This document shows positions 1 to 8,111 of a DNA stretch of 64,000 nt, in pieces. The translations under genes and the position numbers were made by a program. Origin of the DNA: Geobacteraceae bacterium (GTDB lineage Bacteria > Desulfobacterota > Desulfuromonadia > Geobacterales > Pseudopelobacteraceae); the NCBI GenBank assembly GCA_021286935.1, contig JAJTBI010000006.1, positions 1-64,000 of the forward strand. The letters are read 5' to 3'. Position 1 is the stretch's first letter, and every line of letters starts with the position of its first letter. The notes beneath the pieces were generated by a model, which saw only the letters and a list, made by a program, of their open reading frames with translations, did not search any database and was not told the origin of the DNA.

Positions 1-191
1 TTAAAATCGAATATCCTGCCATGCTTGACAGTAACAAGGATGTTTACTTTGACAGCTATGGTCTGTTTGGGCAGCCGGTGAGTGTTATTGTTGATCGCAG
101 CGGTCTGGTAAAAGAGAAGCTTGTTGGTGCAGTAGAGTGGAATTCCCCCCAGATCAGGGCAAAAATATCCAGCTATCTGAAAGGACGGTGA
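1..191 (+). CDS. TlpA/ResA-like thioredoxin-fold protein, C-terminal end (5' truncated by window)
   Basis: The open frame enters at base 3 and ends with TGA at 189-191, giving about 62 C-terminal residues. The visible part reads as the last third of a thioredoxin fold: a G-Q-P turn where the cis-proline loop lies, a V-I-V-D-R-S-G strand-turn, and a helix ending in S-Y-L-K-G-R. This is the usual end of periplasmic TlpA/ResA/AhpC-TSA reductases that handle thiols, for example in cytochrome c maturation. The CxxC active site would be upstream of the window and cannot be checked. The next gene starts only 4 bases after the stop, so the two are probably co-transcribed. Confidence 0.6.
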   Translation, partial: KIEYPAMLDSNKDVYFDSYGLFGQPVSVIVDRSGLVKEKLVGAVEWNSPQIRAKISSYLKGR

Positions 192-195
192 CCCT

Positions 196-546
196 ATGCA
201 TTCCCTGCTGAAAGTCGGTGTAGTGGTAATGACAGCCTTCACGATTAGCGGCTGTAGTTCCGGTAACTTTTTGGTTTACAAGGATTCCAAACATTTCTAC
301 GTGACCAGCACCGGGCCGGAGTTGAGGAGAATATTGTGTGATACCGGTGATATGGCTAGAATAACGAAAGACTCGAAACTGCCGGACGCCTTGCAGAAAG
401 ATCTTAACGATGGCATCTGCAACAGCAATAAAGTCAAGGAACGGTTAATGGCTACCCTTGAGGGGATGACCAAAGAACAACGCACCGCATTAAAGACGGC
501 ATTCCAGCAGAACGGCTACGATATCAACGTCGTGGCCAACTGTTGA
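196..546 (+). CDS. Small predicted lipoprotein of unknown function
   Basis: The product has 116 residues. It begins with a charged start, a hydrophobic stretch and the lipobox I-S-G-C at residues 17-20, followed by S-S-G, so it should be cleaved and lipidated at Cys20. The mature part is hydrophilic, has further Cys residues in the middle and at the C-terminus (C-D-T-G, G-I-C-N, V-A-N-C end), and matches no family I recognise. It begins 4 bases after the TlpA-like gene, so it may be an envelope partner of that reductase; this is inference from position only. Confidence 0.6.
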   Translation: MHSLLKVGVVVMTAFTISGCSSGNFLVYKDSKHFYVTSTGPELRRILCDTGDMARITKDSKLPDALQKDLNDGICNSNKVKERLMATLEGMTKEQRTALKTAFQQNGYDINVVANC

Positions 547-667
547 GGCAGCGGCTACTAGCGCCCGTGTGGCGCTGATGCATGTTTATAAGCAGATTGA
601 CTGGACAATCGGCAGTTGTCTGTTAGAAGGGGCGTATACCGTATTCTAACCCTGAAAGGATCTTCCC

Positions 668-1051
668 ATGAAAAAACTCATTACGCTGCTGGCTGTTGTT
701 GTTGCTGCTTCTGTTGTCTATGCCTCAGAACCTGCCAAGCCTGAGCTGCGTCCTGCCCAAAAGGCGATGCAGGCCCGCGCCGGTTGGATGAAGGCGATGG
801 GGGAGAACCTCGCTGCCAAAAAGTTTGCAGATGTTGCCAAGGATGCAGAGGCACTGGCTGGACAAACCCAAAAAATCGGGGAGAGTCATCCTAATCCGCT
901 GGCCAAGGAGCTGACCCTGAAAGTCTCAGGTCTGGCAAAGGCAACAGCTGAGGCAGCCGGTAAGCAGGATGAGGCCGGTGTTAAGACGAAGCTGGGTGAA
1001 ATTAAGGCAACCTGTGCCGAGTGTCACGCCAAGATTCGCGATAAGAAGTAG
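668..1051 (+). CDS. Monohaem c-type cytochrome (class II-like, C-terminal CxxCH)
   Basis: The product has 127 residues: a signal peptide (about 1-20, cleavage near Y-A-S-E), a helical Lys/Ala-rich body and a single haem motif C-A-E-C-H at residues 116-120 only seven residues from the end. A C-terminal CxxCH on a four-helix-sized body is the arrangement of class II cytochromes (cytochrome c' or c-556 type). It should be a periplasmic electron carrier or a gas/redox-binding protein. The axial ligand at the other end cannot be assigned by eye. A good ribosome site (AAAGGA) precedes the ATG. The gene stands alone, with 120 bases before and 250 bases after. Confidence 0.8.
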   Translation: MKKLITLLAVVVAASVVYASEPAKPELRPAQKAMQARAGWMKAMGENLAAKKFADVAKDAEALAGQTQKIGESHPNPLAKELTLKVSGLAKATAEAAGKQDEAGVKTKLGEIKATCAECHAKIRDKK

Positions 1052-1237
1052 TCTGCAACTACTTGTTTGTCAGGGATACTATTGTTGCAGGAGTTTCAGC
1101 TGGTTGTTGTATGGTTCGTTTGAAATCTTCGACATCAGGGCCTTGAAGAACAGCAGAGAAGGACTGCTAAGGGAGGTTTGTTCCCTGTCCTCATTTCTGG
1201 TCTCTTCAGGGCCCTGCATATTTGGAGCTGGCGTTCA
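1052..1237. other. Intergenic stretch with no gene seen
   Basis: About 250 bases separate the cytochrome from the next gene. An open frame that runs through here overlaps the cytochrome out of frame and has no convincing ribosome site, so it was not called. The only signal seen is the promoter-like pair at its right edge. Confidence 0.5.
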
Positions 1238-1265
1238 TTGACAGCCCCTTCTTTTAAGGTAGAGT
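1238..1265 (+). promoter_or_regulatory. Sigma-70-type promoter candidate for the binding protein/kinase pair
   Basis: A perfect -35 hexamer TTGACA (1238-1243) is followed after 16 bases by TAGAGT (1260-1265), four of six matches to TATAAT. The start codon is at 1301 behind a strong AAAGGAGGAG ribosome site. Spacing is acceptable; no start-site data exist here. Confidence 0.45.
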
Positions 1266-1300
1266 TTTAGTGTCTCCAGACAAAGGAGGAGTAAACGCCT

Positions 1301-2413
1301 ATGTTCTCCCTCTGCAAGATGGCAGTTGTCGGTTGCCTTTTGGGTTTGTTGTTTGCCTGTTCGCCCAAAGAGCCGGTTAAAATCGGTTTTTTGGGTGGCA
1401 TGTCAGGCCGGGTAGCGGATCTTGGCGTGGCGGGACGTAATGGTGCCATGCTGGCCATTGAGCAGCGCAACGCCTCCGGTGGCATTCATGGCCGGCCAGT
1501 GGAACTTGTTGTGCGGGATGACGAACAAAATCCGGAAGTTGCTCAAAAAGCGGTTGCTGATCTGCTAAACTGCAACATTGAACTGATCATTGGTCCGATG
1601 ACCAGTAGTATCGCTATGGCGGTGCTGGATCAGATCAATGCCTCAAAGAGTATTCTGCTCTCTCCCACCGTTACGACAACAGCACTGACCGGCAAGGATG
1701 ACAATTTTATACGGGTGACTGGTGACACCGCATCTTATGCAACCAAGGTTGCCCGTTATCAGGTTCAGAAGCTCGGGCGTCGGACCGTCGCTGTGATCTA
1801 TGACCTGAATAACCGTTCCTACACGGAAAGCTGGTTTAGGGATTTTAAGCGTGAGTTTGAACGGCACGGGGGGTCTGTCGGGACCGTCCAAACCTATGGT
1901 TCTTCCTCTTCTACCTCATTTAATCAATTGGCTAAGGCCCTTTTGAAGGGCCAACCCCAACTGATACTTGTCATCAGTAACGCCATTGACGCAGCCCTGA
2001 TCTGTCAACATATACGCAAACTTGATGCAACGGTGCCAATTGAGATGGCGGAGTGGGCTTCAACGGAGCGCTTTATAGAACTGGCCGGTGGAGCCGCAGA
2101 AGGGATTATGGTCTCGCAGTTTGTTAATCGCAATGATCGCTCTGAGCGCTATCAGACATTCCTGAAACAGTACCGTGAACGTTTTGGTGGACAGGAACCG
2201 GGGTTTGCCGGGCTTGCCGGGTATGATGCGGCCTTGGCTGCCATGGAGGCCTACGGCTCACGTAAGCAGGGCGAGTCACTCAAACAGACCCTGATTCGTC
2301 TGAACAGCTTCCAGGGCGGACAGCTGAGATATCAGATTGACCGTTTTGGGGATGCAAACCGTGAGACAACGATTACCATTGTTCGTAATGGAACCTACCA
2401 AACCCTGGAGTAG
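1301..2413 (+). CDS. Periplasmic binding-protein lipoprotein (Peripla_BP_6, LivJ-like)
   Basis: The product has 370 residues. A signal peptide ends in the lipobox L-F-A-C (Cys20), so the protein is probably tethered to a membrane. The mature chain opens with V-K-I-G-F-L-G-G-M-S-G and runs through G-I-H-G-R-P-V-E-L, the signature start of type I binding proteins of the branched-chain amino acid family, and the length is that of the family. No permease or ATPase gene lies nearby. The gene is followed after 8 bases by a sensor kinase with a periplasmic domain, so the likely job is ligand presentation to that kinase rather than transport. The ligand (amino acid, amide or aromatic acid) cannot be predicted from sequence. 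Confidence 0.8.
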   Translation: MFSLCKMAVVGCLLGLLFACSPKEPVKIGFLGGMSGRVADLGVAGRNGAMLAIEQRNASGGIHGRPVELVVRDDEQNPEVAQKAVADLLNCNIELIIGPMTSSIAMAVLDQINASKSILLSPTVTTTALTGKDDNFIRVTGDTASYATKVARYQVQKLGRRTVAVIYDLNNRSYTESWFRDFKREFERHGGSVGTVQTYGSSSSTSFNQLAKALLKGQPQLILVISNAIDAALICQHIRKLDATVPIEMAEWASTERFIELAGGAAEGIMVSQFVNRNDRSERYQTFLKQYRERFGGQEPGFAGLAGYDAALAAMEAYGSRKQGESLKQTLIRLNSFQGGQLRYQIDRFGDANRETTITIVRNGTYQTLE

Positions 2414-2421
2414 GCGGTCTT

Positions 2422-4392
2422 ATGAGTGTACGTCCGCTACGTCATATGCTGGTCCGTTTTGCTGCGCTGGTTACCCTGTTGCCGCTGGGGTTGAGCGCAC
2501 TGCTGGGAGGTCTGTGGCTGCTACCTCAGGCTGAACAGGAGATTGCATCCTATCATCGCCAGTTGGCGGTCACCATTGCGGGACAGGTTGACTCGTATTT
2601 CAAGACATCACGTGCCTCTGCTGTTTCCGTTGCAGCTGTTACCAGTCATCATGAGGCCTTTGTTACTGCCCAGAAGGCCATTGCAACCAACCTGCAGCTG
2701 CTTAAACGTCTGCGTGCCATGTATCTGGTTGATGCCACTGACCATGTACGGGCAATCGGCGTCAGCAATAGCCCCAAGGTCCTGCAGAACGATCTGATCG
2801 GCCTGGATCTCTCCCGTAATGAGCTGCTGCAAAAAGCAAAAAGAACTCATGTTGAACAGTGGTCGGACAGCTTTCTTTCTGTGGTCGGGGGCGGACTGTC
2901 GGTTGCTTTGGCCGTGCCTGCAGGTACTAATGTGGTGATTGCCGAGTTTGACCTTGCCTACCTGAGTGAGTTTCTCCACCAGACAACATCAGATCCTGAA
3001 CAGGTGATTATGCTGATTGACCGCCGTGGGCAGGTGGTTGCCGATCAGGCCGGGACCTGGACCGCCCAGCAACTGAATCTGAACAACATCCCGTTGATCC
3101 GTGATCGGTCTCAATCGTCAAAAGAAGTGCGCGGCAGCCTGGTGTTGAACGGGGTTGAGATGGTGGGCAGCCTGCATAAGATCAATACGGTTGACTGGTG
3201 GGTGCTGGTGGCGCGTCCGACCCAGACCGCCTATCGCCAGCTCTGGACCTCGCTGGGGATTATGGCTTTAACACTTACCACCACAACACTGGCCGCCTTT
3301 GGTGTGGCCATACTGCTAACCCGTCGGCTGTCGCAACGCTTTGAATCGCTGGCGGCACATGCGCAACAGGTTACCAGCGGCAATGAAGCAAGCGACTGGC
3401 CACATTCGAACATAACTGAATTCAACGCCTTGGCAGACAGTCTGGAAAAAATGTCAGTAAGTCTGCATGAACGGGCCCGGCTGCTTGAAGACGAGATTGC
3501 AGAACGCCAGCAGGCGCAGGAACAACTGCATGAGAAAGCGCTGTTGCTTGAACAGGAGATTGGTGAACGGGTGCTGGCAGAGCAGAGTCTGCAGGTCAAG
3601 CAGACCCAACTTGAGACGCTGAATCTGACCCTTGAAGACCGGGTGCAACATGAATTGGCCAAAAACCGGGAAAAGGATGCCATTATGATTCAGCAGGGGC
3701 GTCTTGCCGCCATGGGGGAGATGATATCAAATATTGCCCATCAATGGCGGCAGCCGTTGAATGAACTGGCAATCATGGTTCAGACCCTCAGGCTTGAGTA
3801 TGATGATAAACTGCTGGATGGTGAGAGGATTGATGAATTTACCGATGACTGCATGAACACCATTCAACATATGTCCCAGACCATCAATACCTTCCGTGAT
3901 TTTTTTCAACAAAGTCGTGTAGCGCAGCAGTTTGACCTGTCCGGGGCTATCTTGTCGACAACCGGTTTACTCCAGGCCTCGTTTCAGGCAGCAGGTATCC
4001 GGCTGAAGCTTGAGCTGCAACCGGGGCTCTTGTTACCGGGGAGGCTGAATGACTTTTCTCAGGTTATCTTGAATCTGCTCAACAATGCCCGAGATATACT
4101 GCAGGTTCGGGCTGTGCGGGATCCCTTTGTCCGGGTGGTTACGCAGCAGCTGCAGGATACGGTTGAGATCGTGGTTGAAGATAACGGTGGCGGCATTTCA
4201 GATGAGGTGATTGATAAGATCTTTGACCCCTATTTTACCACCAAACATAAGGCCCAGGGGACCGGTCTGGGGCTGTACATCTCCAAAAAGATCGTTGAAG
4301 GCAGCTTTAATGGTACGATTGAAGTGAACTCTCAATCGAAGGGGACCTGTTTTAAAATTATTGTGCCGCTGCAGCCAGCTGCAATGCCGTAG
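2422..4392 (+). CDS. Membrane sensor histidine kinase paired with the upstream binding protein
   Basis: The product has 656 residues. Order: membrane segment (about 8-32), large periplasmic sensor region of the double-Cache type (to about 270), second membrane segment (about 274-298), HAMP, a long heptad coiled coil with repeated E-I-x-E-R units (about 345-425), then the kinase. The phosphoacceptor is His440 in N-I-A-H-Q-W-R-Q-P-L-N, a HisKA variant typical of delta-proteobacterial kinases, and the ATPase domain shows D-N-G-G-G-I, D-P-Y-F-T-T-K and G-T-G-L-G-L. There is no receiver domain and no response regulator next door, so the partner regulator is elsewhere. It is presumably translated together with the binding protein eight bases upstream. 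Confidence 0.85.
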   Translation: MSVRPLRHMLVRFAALVTLLPLGLSALLGGLWLLPQAEQEIASYHRQLAVTIAGQVDSYFKTSRASAVSVAAVTSHHEAFVTAQKAIATNLQLLKRLRAMYLVDATDHVRAIGVSNSPKVLQNDLIGLDLSRNELLQKAKRTHVEQWSDSFLSVVGGGLSVALAVPAGTNVVIAEFDLAYLSEFLHQTTSDPEQVIMLIDRRGQVVADQAGTWTAQQLNLNNIPLIRDRSQSSKEVRGSLVLNGVEMVGSLHKINTVDWWVLVARPTQTAYRQLWTSLGIMALTLTTTTLAAFGVAILLTRRLSQRFESLAAHAQQVTSGNEASDWPHSNITEFNALADSLEKMSVSLHERARLLEDEIAERQQAQEQLHEKALLLEQEIGERVLAEQSLQVKQTQLETLNLTLEDRVQHELAKNREKDAIMIQQGRLAAMGEMISNIAHQWRQPLNELAIMVQTLRLEYDDKLLDGERIDEFTDDCMNTIQHMSQTINTFRDFFQQSRVAQQFDLSGAILSTTGLLQASFQAAGIRLKLELQPGLLLPGRLNDFSQVILNLLNNARDILQVRAVRDPFVRVVTQQLQDTVEIVVEDNGGGISDEVIDKIFDPYFTTKHKAQGTGLGLYISKKIVEGSFNGTIEVNSQSKGTCFKIIVPLQPAAMP

Positions 4393-4425
4393 CGCAGCTT
4401 CCAGGGGAGCGTGGATGCTGCAGCC

Positions 4426-4461
4426 GGGCCGCCTCCCTGCCAGAGGACGGCCCGTTCTGTT
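4426..4461. terminator. Hairpin between convergent genes
   Basis: GGGCCG (4426-4431) pairs with CGGCCC (4448-4453), followed by a T-rich stretch on the plus strand. It lies between the stop of the kinase (4392) and the stop of the convergent TerC gene (4464), where a shared terminator is expected. The T-run is interrupted, so strength is uncertain. Confidence 0.4.
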
Positions 4462-4463
4462 TC

Positions 4464-5408
4464 TCAGGCTGTCTCGGGCAGTCTGTTTGTTTCTGTTTTC
4501 CGTAAAAGTAGTGAGGCAATCACCGCAACCGCCAACGTGACCATAATCACTGCCAGTGAAAGTACGATCGGGATATGGATGCCAAGCATCATCAGGATCA
4601 TTTTGGCTCCTACAAAGGCCAGGATCAGAGCTATGCCGAATTTCAGGTAGGCGAACATCCCCATCAGGTTGGCCAGCAGGAAGTACAGTGATCTGAGCCC
4701 CATAATGGCAAAGATGTTTGAGGTCAGGACAATGAACGGGTCCAGGGTGATGGCAAAGATGGCCGGAATGGAGTCCATGGCAAAGACCAGGTCGCTGCTC
4801 TCCACCACCAGCAGCACCATGAACAGCGGGCTGGTGACCCAGATCTGCATCTTGCGGGTGATGAACCAGTCTCCCCGGATCCTGCGGGTCATCGGCAGGA
4901 TCTTGCGGGCAATACGGACCAGCGGATTCTTTTCCGGCTCAATCTCATCATCCTCACTGAAGGCCATCTTCCAGGCGGTGTAGACCAGCAGGGCGCCAAA
5001 GAAGTAGAACAGCCATTGAAATTCTTTCAGCAGGGCTGCACCGATGAAGATGAACAGCAGGCGCATCACAATTGCACCGATAATCCCCCACTTGAGCACC
5101 TTGGCCTGTAATGCCCCCTGCACCCCGAAGACCGAGAAGATCATGATGAAGACAAACAGGTTGTCCACCGAAAGCGACTGTTCAATCAGATAGCCGGTCA
5201 GAAACTCCAGCGCCTTCTGCTGCCCCATGGTGTACCAGATACCACCACCGAACAACAGCGCCAGCAACATCCAGACCACGGTCCAGGTGGCTGCCTTTTT
5301 AAAGCTGACCTGTCCGCTTCTGCGATTCAGGCTCAGGTCTATGATCAGCATACAGCTGATCAAGACGGCAAATACTATCCACATCAGTGTTGTCGGGGAC
5401 ATGTACAA
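4464..5408 (-). CDS. TerC/Alx family integral membrane protein, likely metal (Mn) transport
   Basis: The product has 314 residues and eight to nine hydrophobic segments. Family marks are E-Q-S-L-S-V-D-N-L-F-V-F in the third segment and V-V-E-S-S-D-L-V-F-A-M-D-S-I-P-A-I; the paired acidic residues inside membrane segments are the family's presumed metal ligands. TerC proteins (E. coli Alx, Bacillus YkoY/YceF) are linked to Mn2+ efflux and to metal supply for exported enzymes. It is the last gene of the operon that starts at htpX, nine bases after the GDT1-type gene, and the leader riboswitch fits a manganese role. M3 (M-S-P) is an alternative start. Confidence 0.85.
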   Translation of the reverse strand: MYMSPTTLMWIVFAVLISCMLIIDLSLNRRSGQVSFKKAATWTVVWMLLALLFGGGIWYTMGQQKALEFLTGYLIEQSLSVDNLFVFIMIFSVFGVQGALQAKVLKWGIIGAIVMRLLFIFIGAALLKEFQWLFYFFGALLVYTAWKMAFSEDDEIEPEKNPLVRIARKILPMTRRIRGDWFITRKMQIWVTSPLFMVLLVVESSDLVFAMDSIPAIFAITLDPFIVLTSNIFAIMGLRSLYFLLANLMGMFAYLKFGIALILAFVGAKMILMMLGIHIPIVLSLAVIMVTLAVAVIASLLLRKTETNRLPETA

Positions 5409-5417
5409 ACTCCGGTT

Positions 5418-6005
5418 TTACAGGGAAAAGAGACGCCAGCCCATGGCGATGCCAAAGACCAGAAACATGAAGCCGGCAGTGCGGTGAATCCAGCAGACCG
5501 GTATATACTTGACCAGTTGTTTGCCGGCAAAGATGCCGATCAGTGAAACCAGCCAGAGTGCCAGGGTTGAGGCAACAAAAACGGTGATCATGCCAGTCAG
5601 GCTGCCGGAATGCTGGGCCGCCTGACTGGCGGTTACCAGCTGGGTCTTGTCACCCAGCTCGGCCATGAAGATCATCAGGAAAGCGGTCCGCACTGCATCG
5701 GCTGCTGTGGGGGGCGGACCGTCGTCATCTTCTGCATCACAGGCATTTTTCAGGGTGCTGTAGCCAAAGTACAGGAACAGCAGGGCAGAAACCAGAGTGA
5801 CCCAGAAGATCGGCAGCACCAGAAACAGGATCTTGCCCACCAGCACTGCTGCCAGATTCAGCACGGTAAAGGCGGCGGCAATGCCGATGAAGATCCGTTT
5901 CCAGGGGTAGCGCAGTGCCAGGGCCATGGCAGTGAGCTGGGTCTTGTCACCCAGCTCTGCCAGAAAGATCAGCCCAAAGGTGCTGATAAAGGTGGACAGC
6001 TCCAC
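5418..6005 (-). CDS. GDT1/TMEM165 family protein (UPF0016), putative Mn2+/Ca2+ exporter
   Basis: The product has 195 residues, six predicted membrane segments, and the family's duplicated motif: A-E-L-G-D-K-T-Q-L-T-A near residue 16 and A-E-L-G-D-K-T-Q-L-V-T in the second half. Members (yeast Gdt1, Vibrio MneA, cyanobacterial Mnx) are cation exchangers exporting Mn2+. The likely start codon is GTG at 6003-6005, abutting the lemA stop with no gap, so the two are translationally coupled. Pairing with a TerC protein under a Mn2+ riboswitch supports a manganese function. Confidence 0.88.
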   Translation of the reverse strand: MELSTFISTFGLIFLAELGDKTQLTAMALALRYPWKRIFIGIAAAFTVLNLAAVLVGKILFLVLPIFWVTLVSALLFLYFGYSTLKNACDAEDDDGPPPTAADAVRTAFLMIFMAELGDKTQLVTASQAAQHSGSLTGMITVFVASTLALWLVSLIGIFAGKQLVKYIPVCWIHRTAGFMFLVFGIAMGWRLFSL

Positions 6006-6590
6006 CTAGAACTTCACTTTCGGTGCAACCTTGGCCCCTTCTTCAGCCTTGAACGGCTCCTTGCGCTTCAGGTGCAGCAGCATGGAGTTGGTCAGGCTGT
6101 TGGGGAAGGTGCGGATACTGGTGTTAAATACCTGCACCTGCTTGTTGTACCGCTCTCTTGCCACATTGATCCGGTTTTCGGTCCCTTCCAGCTGCTTTTG
6201 CAGATCAAGGAAGTTCTGGTTTGCCTTCAGATCAGGATACTTTTCCGCTACCACCATCAGGCGGGACAGGGCGCCGGACATCTGACCCTGCATCTGCTGA
6301 AACTTGGCAATAGCCGCAGGGTCGTTAATGATTTCTTTGCCCACCTTCATGCCACCCACACTGGCTCGCGCCTCGGTGACCGCCTTCAAGGTATCGGCCT
6401 CATGCTTGGCATAGCCCTTGACCACCTCAACCAGGTTGGGGATCAGATCGTTCCGACGCTGGTAGGCGGATTCTACATCGCCCCAGGCGGCAATTACCGC
6501 TTCTTCATTGGCCTGCATGGAGTTGTAGCCGCAGCCGGACAGCATGCCCATCAACAGGGTTCCCATAATCAACAGCATGATTCGTTTCAT
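6006..6590 (-). CDS. lemA: LemA family lipoprotein
   Basis: The product has 194 residues. An N-terminal signal ends in the lipobox L-S-G-C (Cys20), then a long-helix body: A-W-G-D-V-E-S-A-Y-Q-R-R-N-D-L-I-P-N-L-V-E-V-V-K is the LemA hallmark, as are the F-P-N-S near the end and the final short strand. The cellular role of LemA is unresolved, though the gene often lies beside htpX-type protease genes. It overlaps the upstream PGPGW gene by four bases (ATGA). Confidence 0.9.
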   Translation of the reverse strand: MKRIMLLIMGTLLMGMLSGCGYNSMQANEEAVIAAWGDVESAYQRRNDLIPNLVEVVKGYAKHEADTLKAVTEARASVGGMKVGKEIINDPAAIAKFQQMQGQMSGALSRLMVVAEKYPDLKANQNFLDLQKQLEGTENRINVARERYNKQVQVFNTSIRTFPNSLTNSMLLHLKRKEPFKAEEGAKVAPKVKF

Positions 6591-6823
6591 TGTGATTCCT
6601 CCGTTTTCTTTGGTTTCTTTACTTTCTTTTCAATGTAAGTCTTGACCTGATGCAGCAAGGTGCGGGCCCAGACAAATTCAGTGGCCAGTATGCCCAGCCC
6701 CAACGGTATTACTACAATGGCCGGGCCGGGGGTAAAGATCATAATGATACCGATGATCACCACCGTGCTACCTACTACCGCCACCACCAGCTGGCGGGCC
6801 TTGCGCAGGGTCCAGTGCAGCAT
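6587..6823 (-). CDS. Small PGPGW-type membrane protein
   Basis: The product has 78 residues with two hydrophobic segments flanking T-P-G-P-A-I-V-V-I-P-L-G-L, the motif that names the PGPGW family of putative transmembrane proteins, then a Lys-rich tail. Function is unknown. It overlaps htpX by one base and lemA by four, so it belongs to that translation-coupled unit. Confidence 0.7.
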   Translation of the reverse strand: MLHWTLRKARQLVVAVVGSTVVIIGIIMIFTPGPAIVVIPLGLGILATEFVWARTLLHQVKTYIEKKVKKPKKTEESQ

Positions 6824-7680
6824 TAACGCTGGGCCATGGCCTGCAGTCGGGCAATCCGCTCTTCCATGGGCGGATGGGTGGAGAACAGGCTCATCATGCC
6901 GCCGCCGGTCAGTGGGTTGACGATGAACATGTGAGCGGTGGCCGGAGTGGCGTCATGCATCGGAATCTGGTGTGATGCATTCTGCAGGCGGGACAGCGCA
7001 CTTGCCAGGGCGCGGGGCTTGCCGCAGATCTCGGCGCCGGTTGCATCAGCCAGATATTCTCGGGAGCGGGAAACCGCCATCTGGATCAGCATCGCCATGA
7101 AGGGGGCCAGAATGGCCATGGCCAGTGATCCCACCAGGCCGCCAAGGCCACCGCCTTCTTCGTCATCCCGTCCGGCGCCCAGCATGGCTCCCCACTGCAG
7201 CATACTGCCGATCATGGAGATGGCACCGGCAAAGGTGGCGGCAATGGTGGAGATCAGGATGTCGCGGTTCTTGACATGGCCCAGTTCATGGGCCATCACA
7301 CCCTCAAGTTCTTCGGGTGAAAGAATCCGCAGGATTCCTTCCGTGGCTGCCACGGCAGCATGGCTGGGGTTGCGGCCGGTGGCAAAGGCGTTGGGTGACT
7401 GGTCCGGAATGATGTAGACCTTGGGCATCGGCAGATTTGCCCGCTGTGCCAGCCGCTCCACCATGTCGTAAAAAGCCGGATGGTCGCCGCGCTCGATCTC
7501 CTGGGCGCCATACATGCGCAGCACGATCTTGTCTGAAAACCAATAGCTGCCGAAGTTCATCACTGCGGCCATGACAAAGGCGATCAGCATGCCGCCTGAT
7601 CCGCCAACAGCGCCGCCCATGGCCACCAGCAGCACGGTTAACAGTGACAGCAACAGGGTTGTTTTAAACTGGTTCATCAT
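6823..7680 (-). CDS. htpX: HtpX-type M48 membrane metalloprotease
   Basis: The product has 285 residues. Two N-terminal membrane segments (about 7-24 and 29-48) precede the catalytic domain with the zinc motif H-E-L-G-H (His131, Glu132, His135); a third ligand is expected in the [10 protein letters not shown] helix. HtpX cleaves misfolded or damaged membrane proteins with its active site on the cytoplasmic side. It is the first gene behind the riboswitch leader, about 50 bases after the terminator hairpin, so this protease appears to be manganese-regulated here instead of, or in addition to, the envelope-stress control known in E. coli. Confidence 0.92.
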   Translation of the reverse strand: MMNQFKTTLLLSLLTVLLVAMGGAVGGSGGMLIAFVMAAVMNFGSYWFSDKIVLRMYGAQEIERGDHPAFYDMVERLAQRANLPMPKVYIIPDQSPNAFATGRNPSHAAVAATEGILRILSPEELEGVMAHELGHVKNRDILISTIAATFAGAISMIGSMLQWGAMLGAGRDDEEGGGLGGLVGSLAMAILAPFMAMLIQMAVSRSREYLADATGAEICGKPRALASALSRLQNASHQIPMHDATPATAHMFIVNPLTGGGMMSLFSTHPPMEERIARLQAMAQR

Positions 7681-7728
7681 TACTTGGTTCCTCCGTTAGG
7701 TTGCTTTGATAAAACCGGGGAAGGCCAA

Positions 7729-7890
7729 ATAAAAAAGACCTTTACCCACGGCGAAATAAAAATTTTGCACCTGGATAAAGGTCTTGCTGGCGATCTCTCG
7801 TCCCACGTCCGAGTCCTTTTTACAGGACTGTCTTGACGAATCGTGGGCCGACCATGTCTCCGGTCGGTAGCTACTCCCCTTTACGTACTG
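7729..7890 (-). promoter_or_regulatory. yybP-ykoY (Mn2+) riboswitch with overlapping terminator
   Basis: Read on the minus strand, the leader contains AAAGGGGAGTAGCT near 7871-7884 and GCCAGCAAGACCTTTATCC near 7773-7791, the two conserved segments of the yybP-ykoY aptamer, separated by stems in the middle. The P1 stem pairs AAAGG with CCTTT. The same AAGACCTTTA (7776-7785) is also complementary to TAAAGGTCTT (7735-7744), which is followed by a T-run, so P1 and a terminator exclude each other. This predicts that Mn2+ binding stabilises P1 and turns the operon on, as described for this class. Confidence 0.88.
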
Positions 7891-7950
7891 AAATCATAAT
7901 CAGCCTTAGTATGCTTGTCAAGGGGATTCGATAAGTCTTGTTGTTACGTT

Positions 7951-8097
7951 ATGAGCCACTTGCAAAACTACTGCGGAGGCCGTCTACTGCGTTGCGCGGT
8001 GCTCGCTTCTTCGCCTACCTACATTGGTATGTCTCAGTCGCTGCGCGCCGTGCGCCTTGTATCCGGCCTTCCTCATGACATTTTGCAAGAGGCTCAT
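7951..8097. repeat. 147-base palindromic dispersed element, copy 1
   Basis: Ends are near-perfect 17-base inverted repeats: ATGAGCCACTTGCAAAA on the left and TTTTGCAAGAGGCTCAT on the right (16 of 17 pair). The interior also pairs in large part (GGCCG with CGGCC, GCGCGG with CCGTGCGC region). A second copy is at 57030-57172. It begins 14 bases past the stop of the carbonic anhydrase gene. A 66-codon open frame through it is a by-product. Confidence 0.8.
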
Positions 8098-8111
8098 TAT
8101 TTCAACAGGTT

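Noticed and set aside
969-1241. 90-codon frame overlapping the end of the cytochrome gene
   Set aside because: It starts inside the cytochrome gene in another frame, lacks a ribosome site and has no recognisable product.
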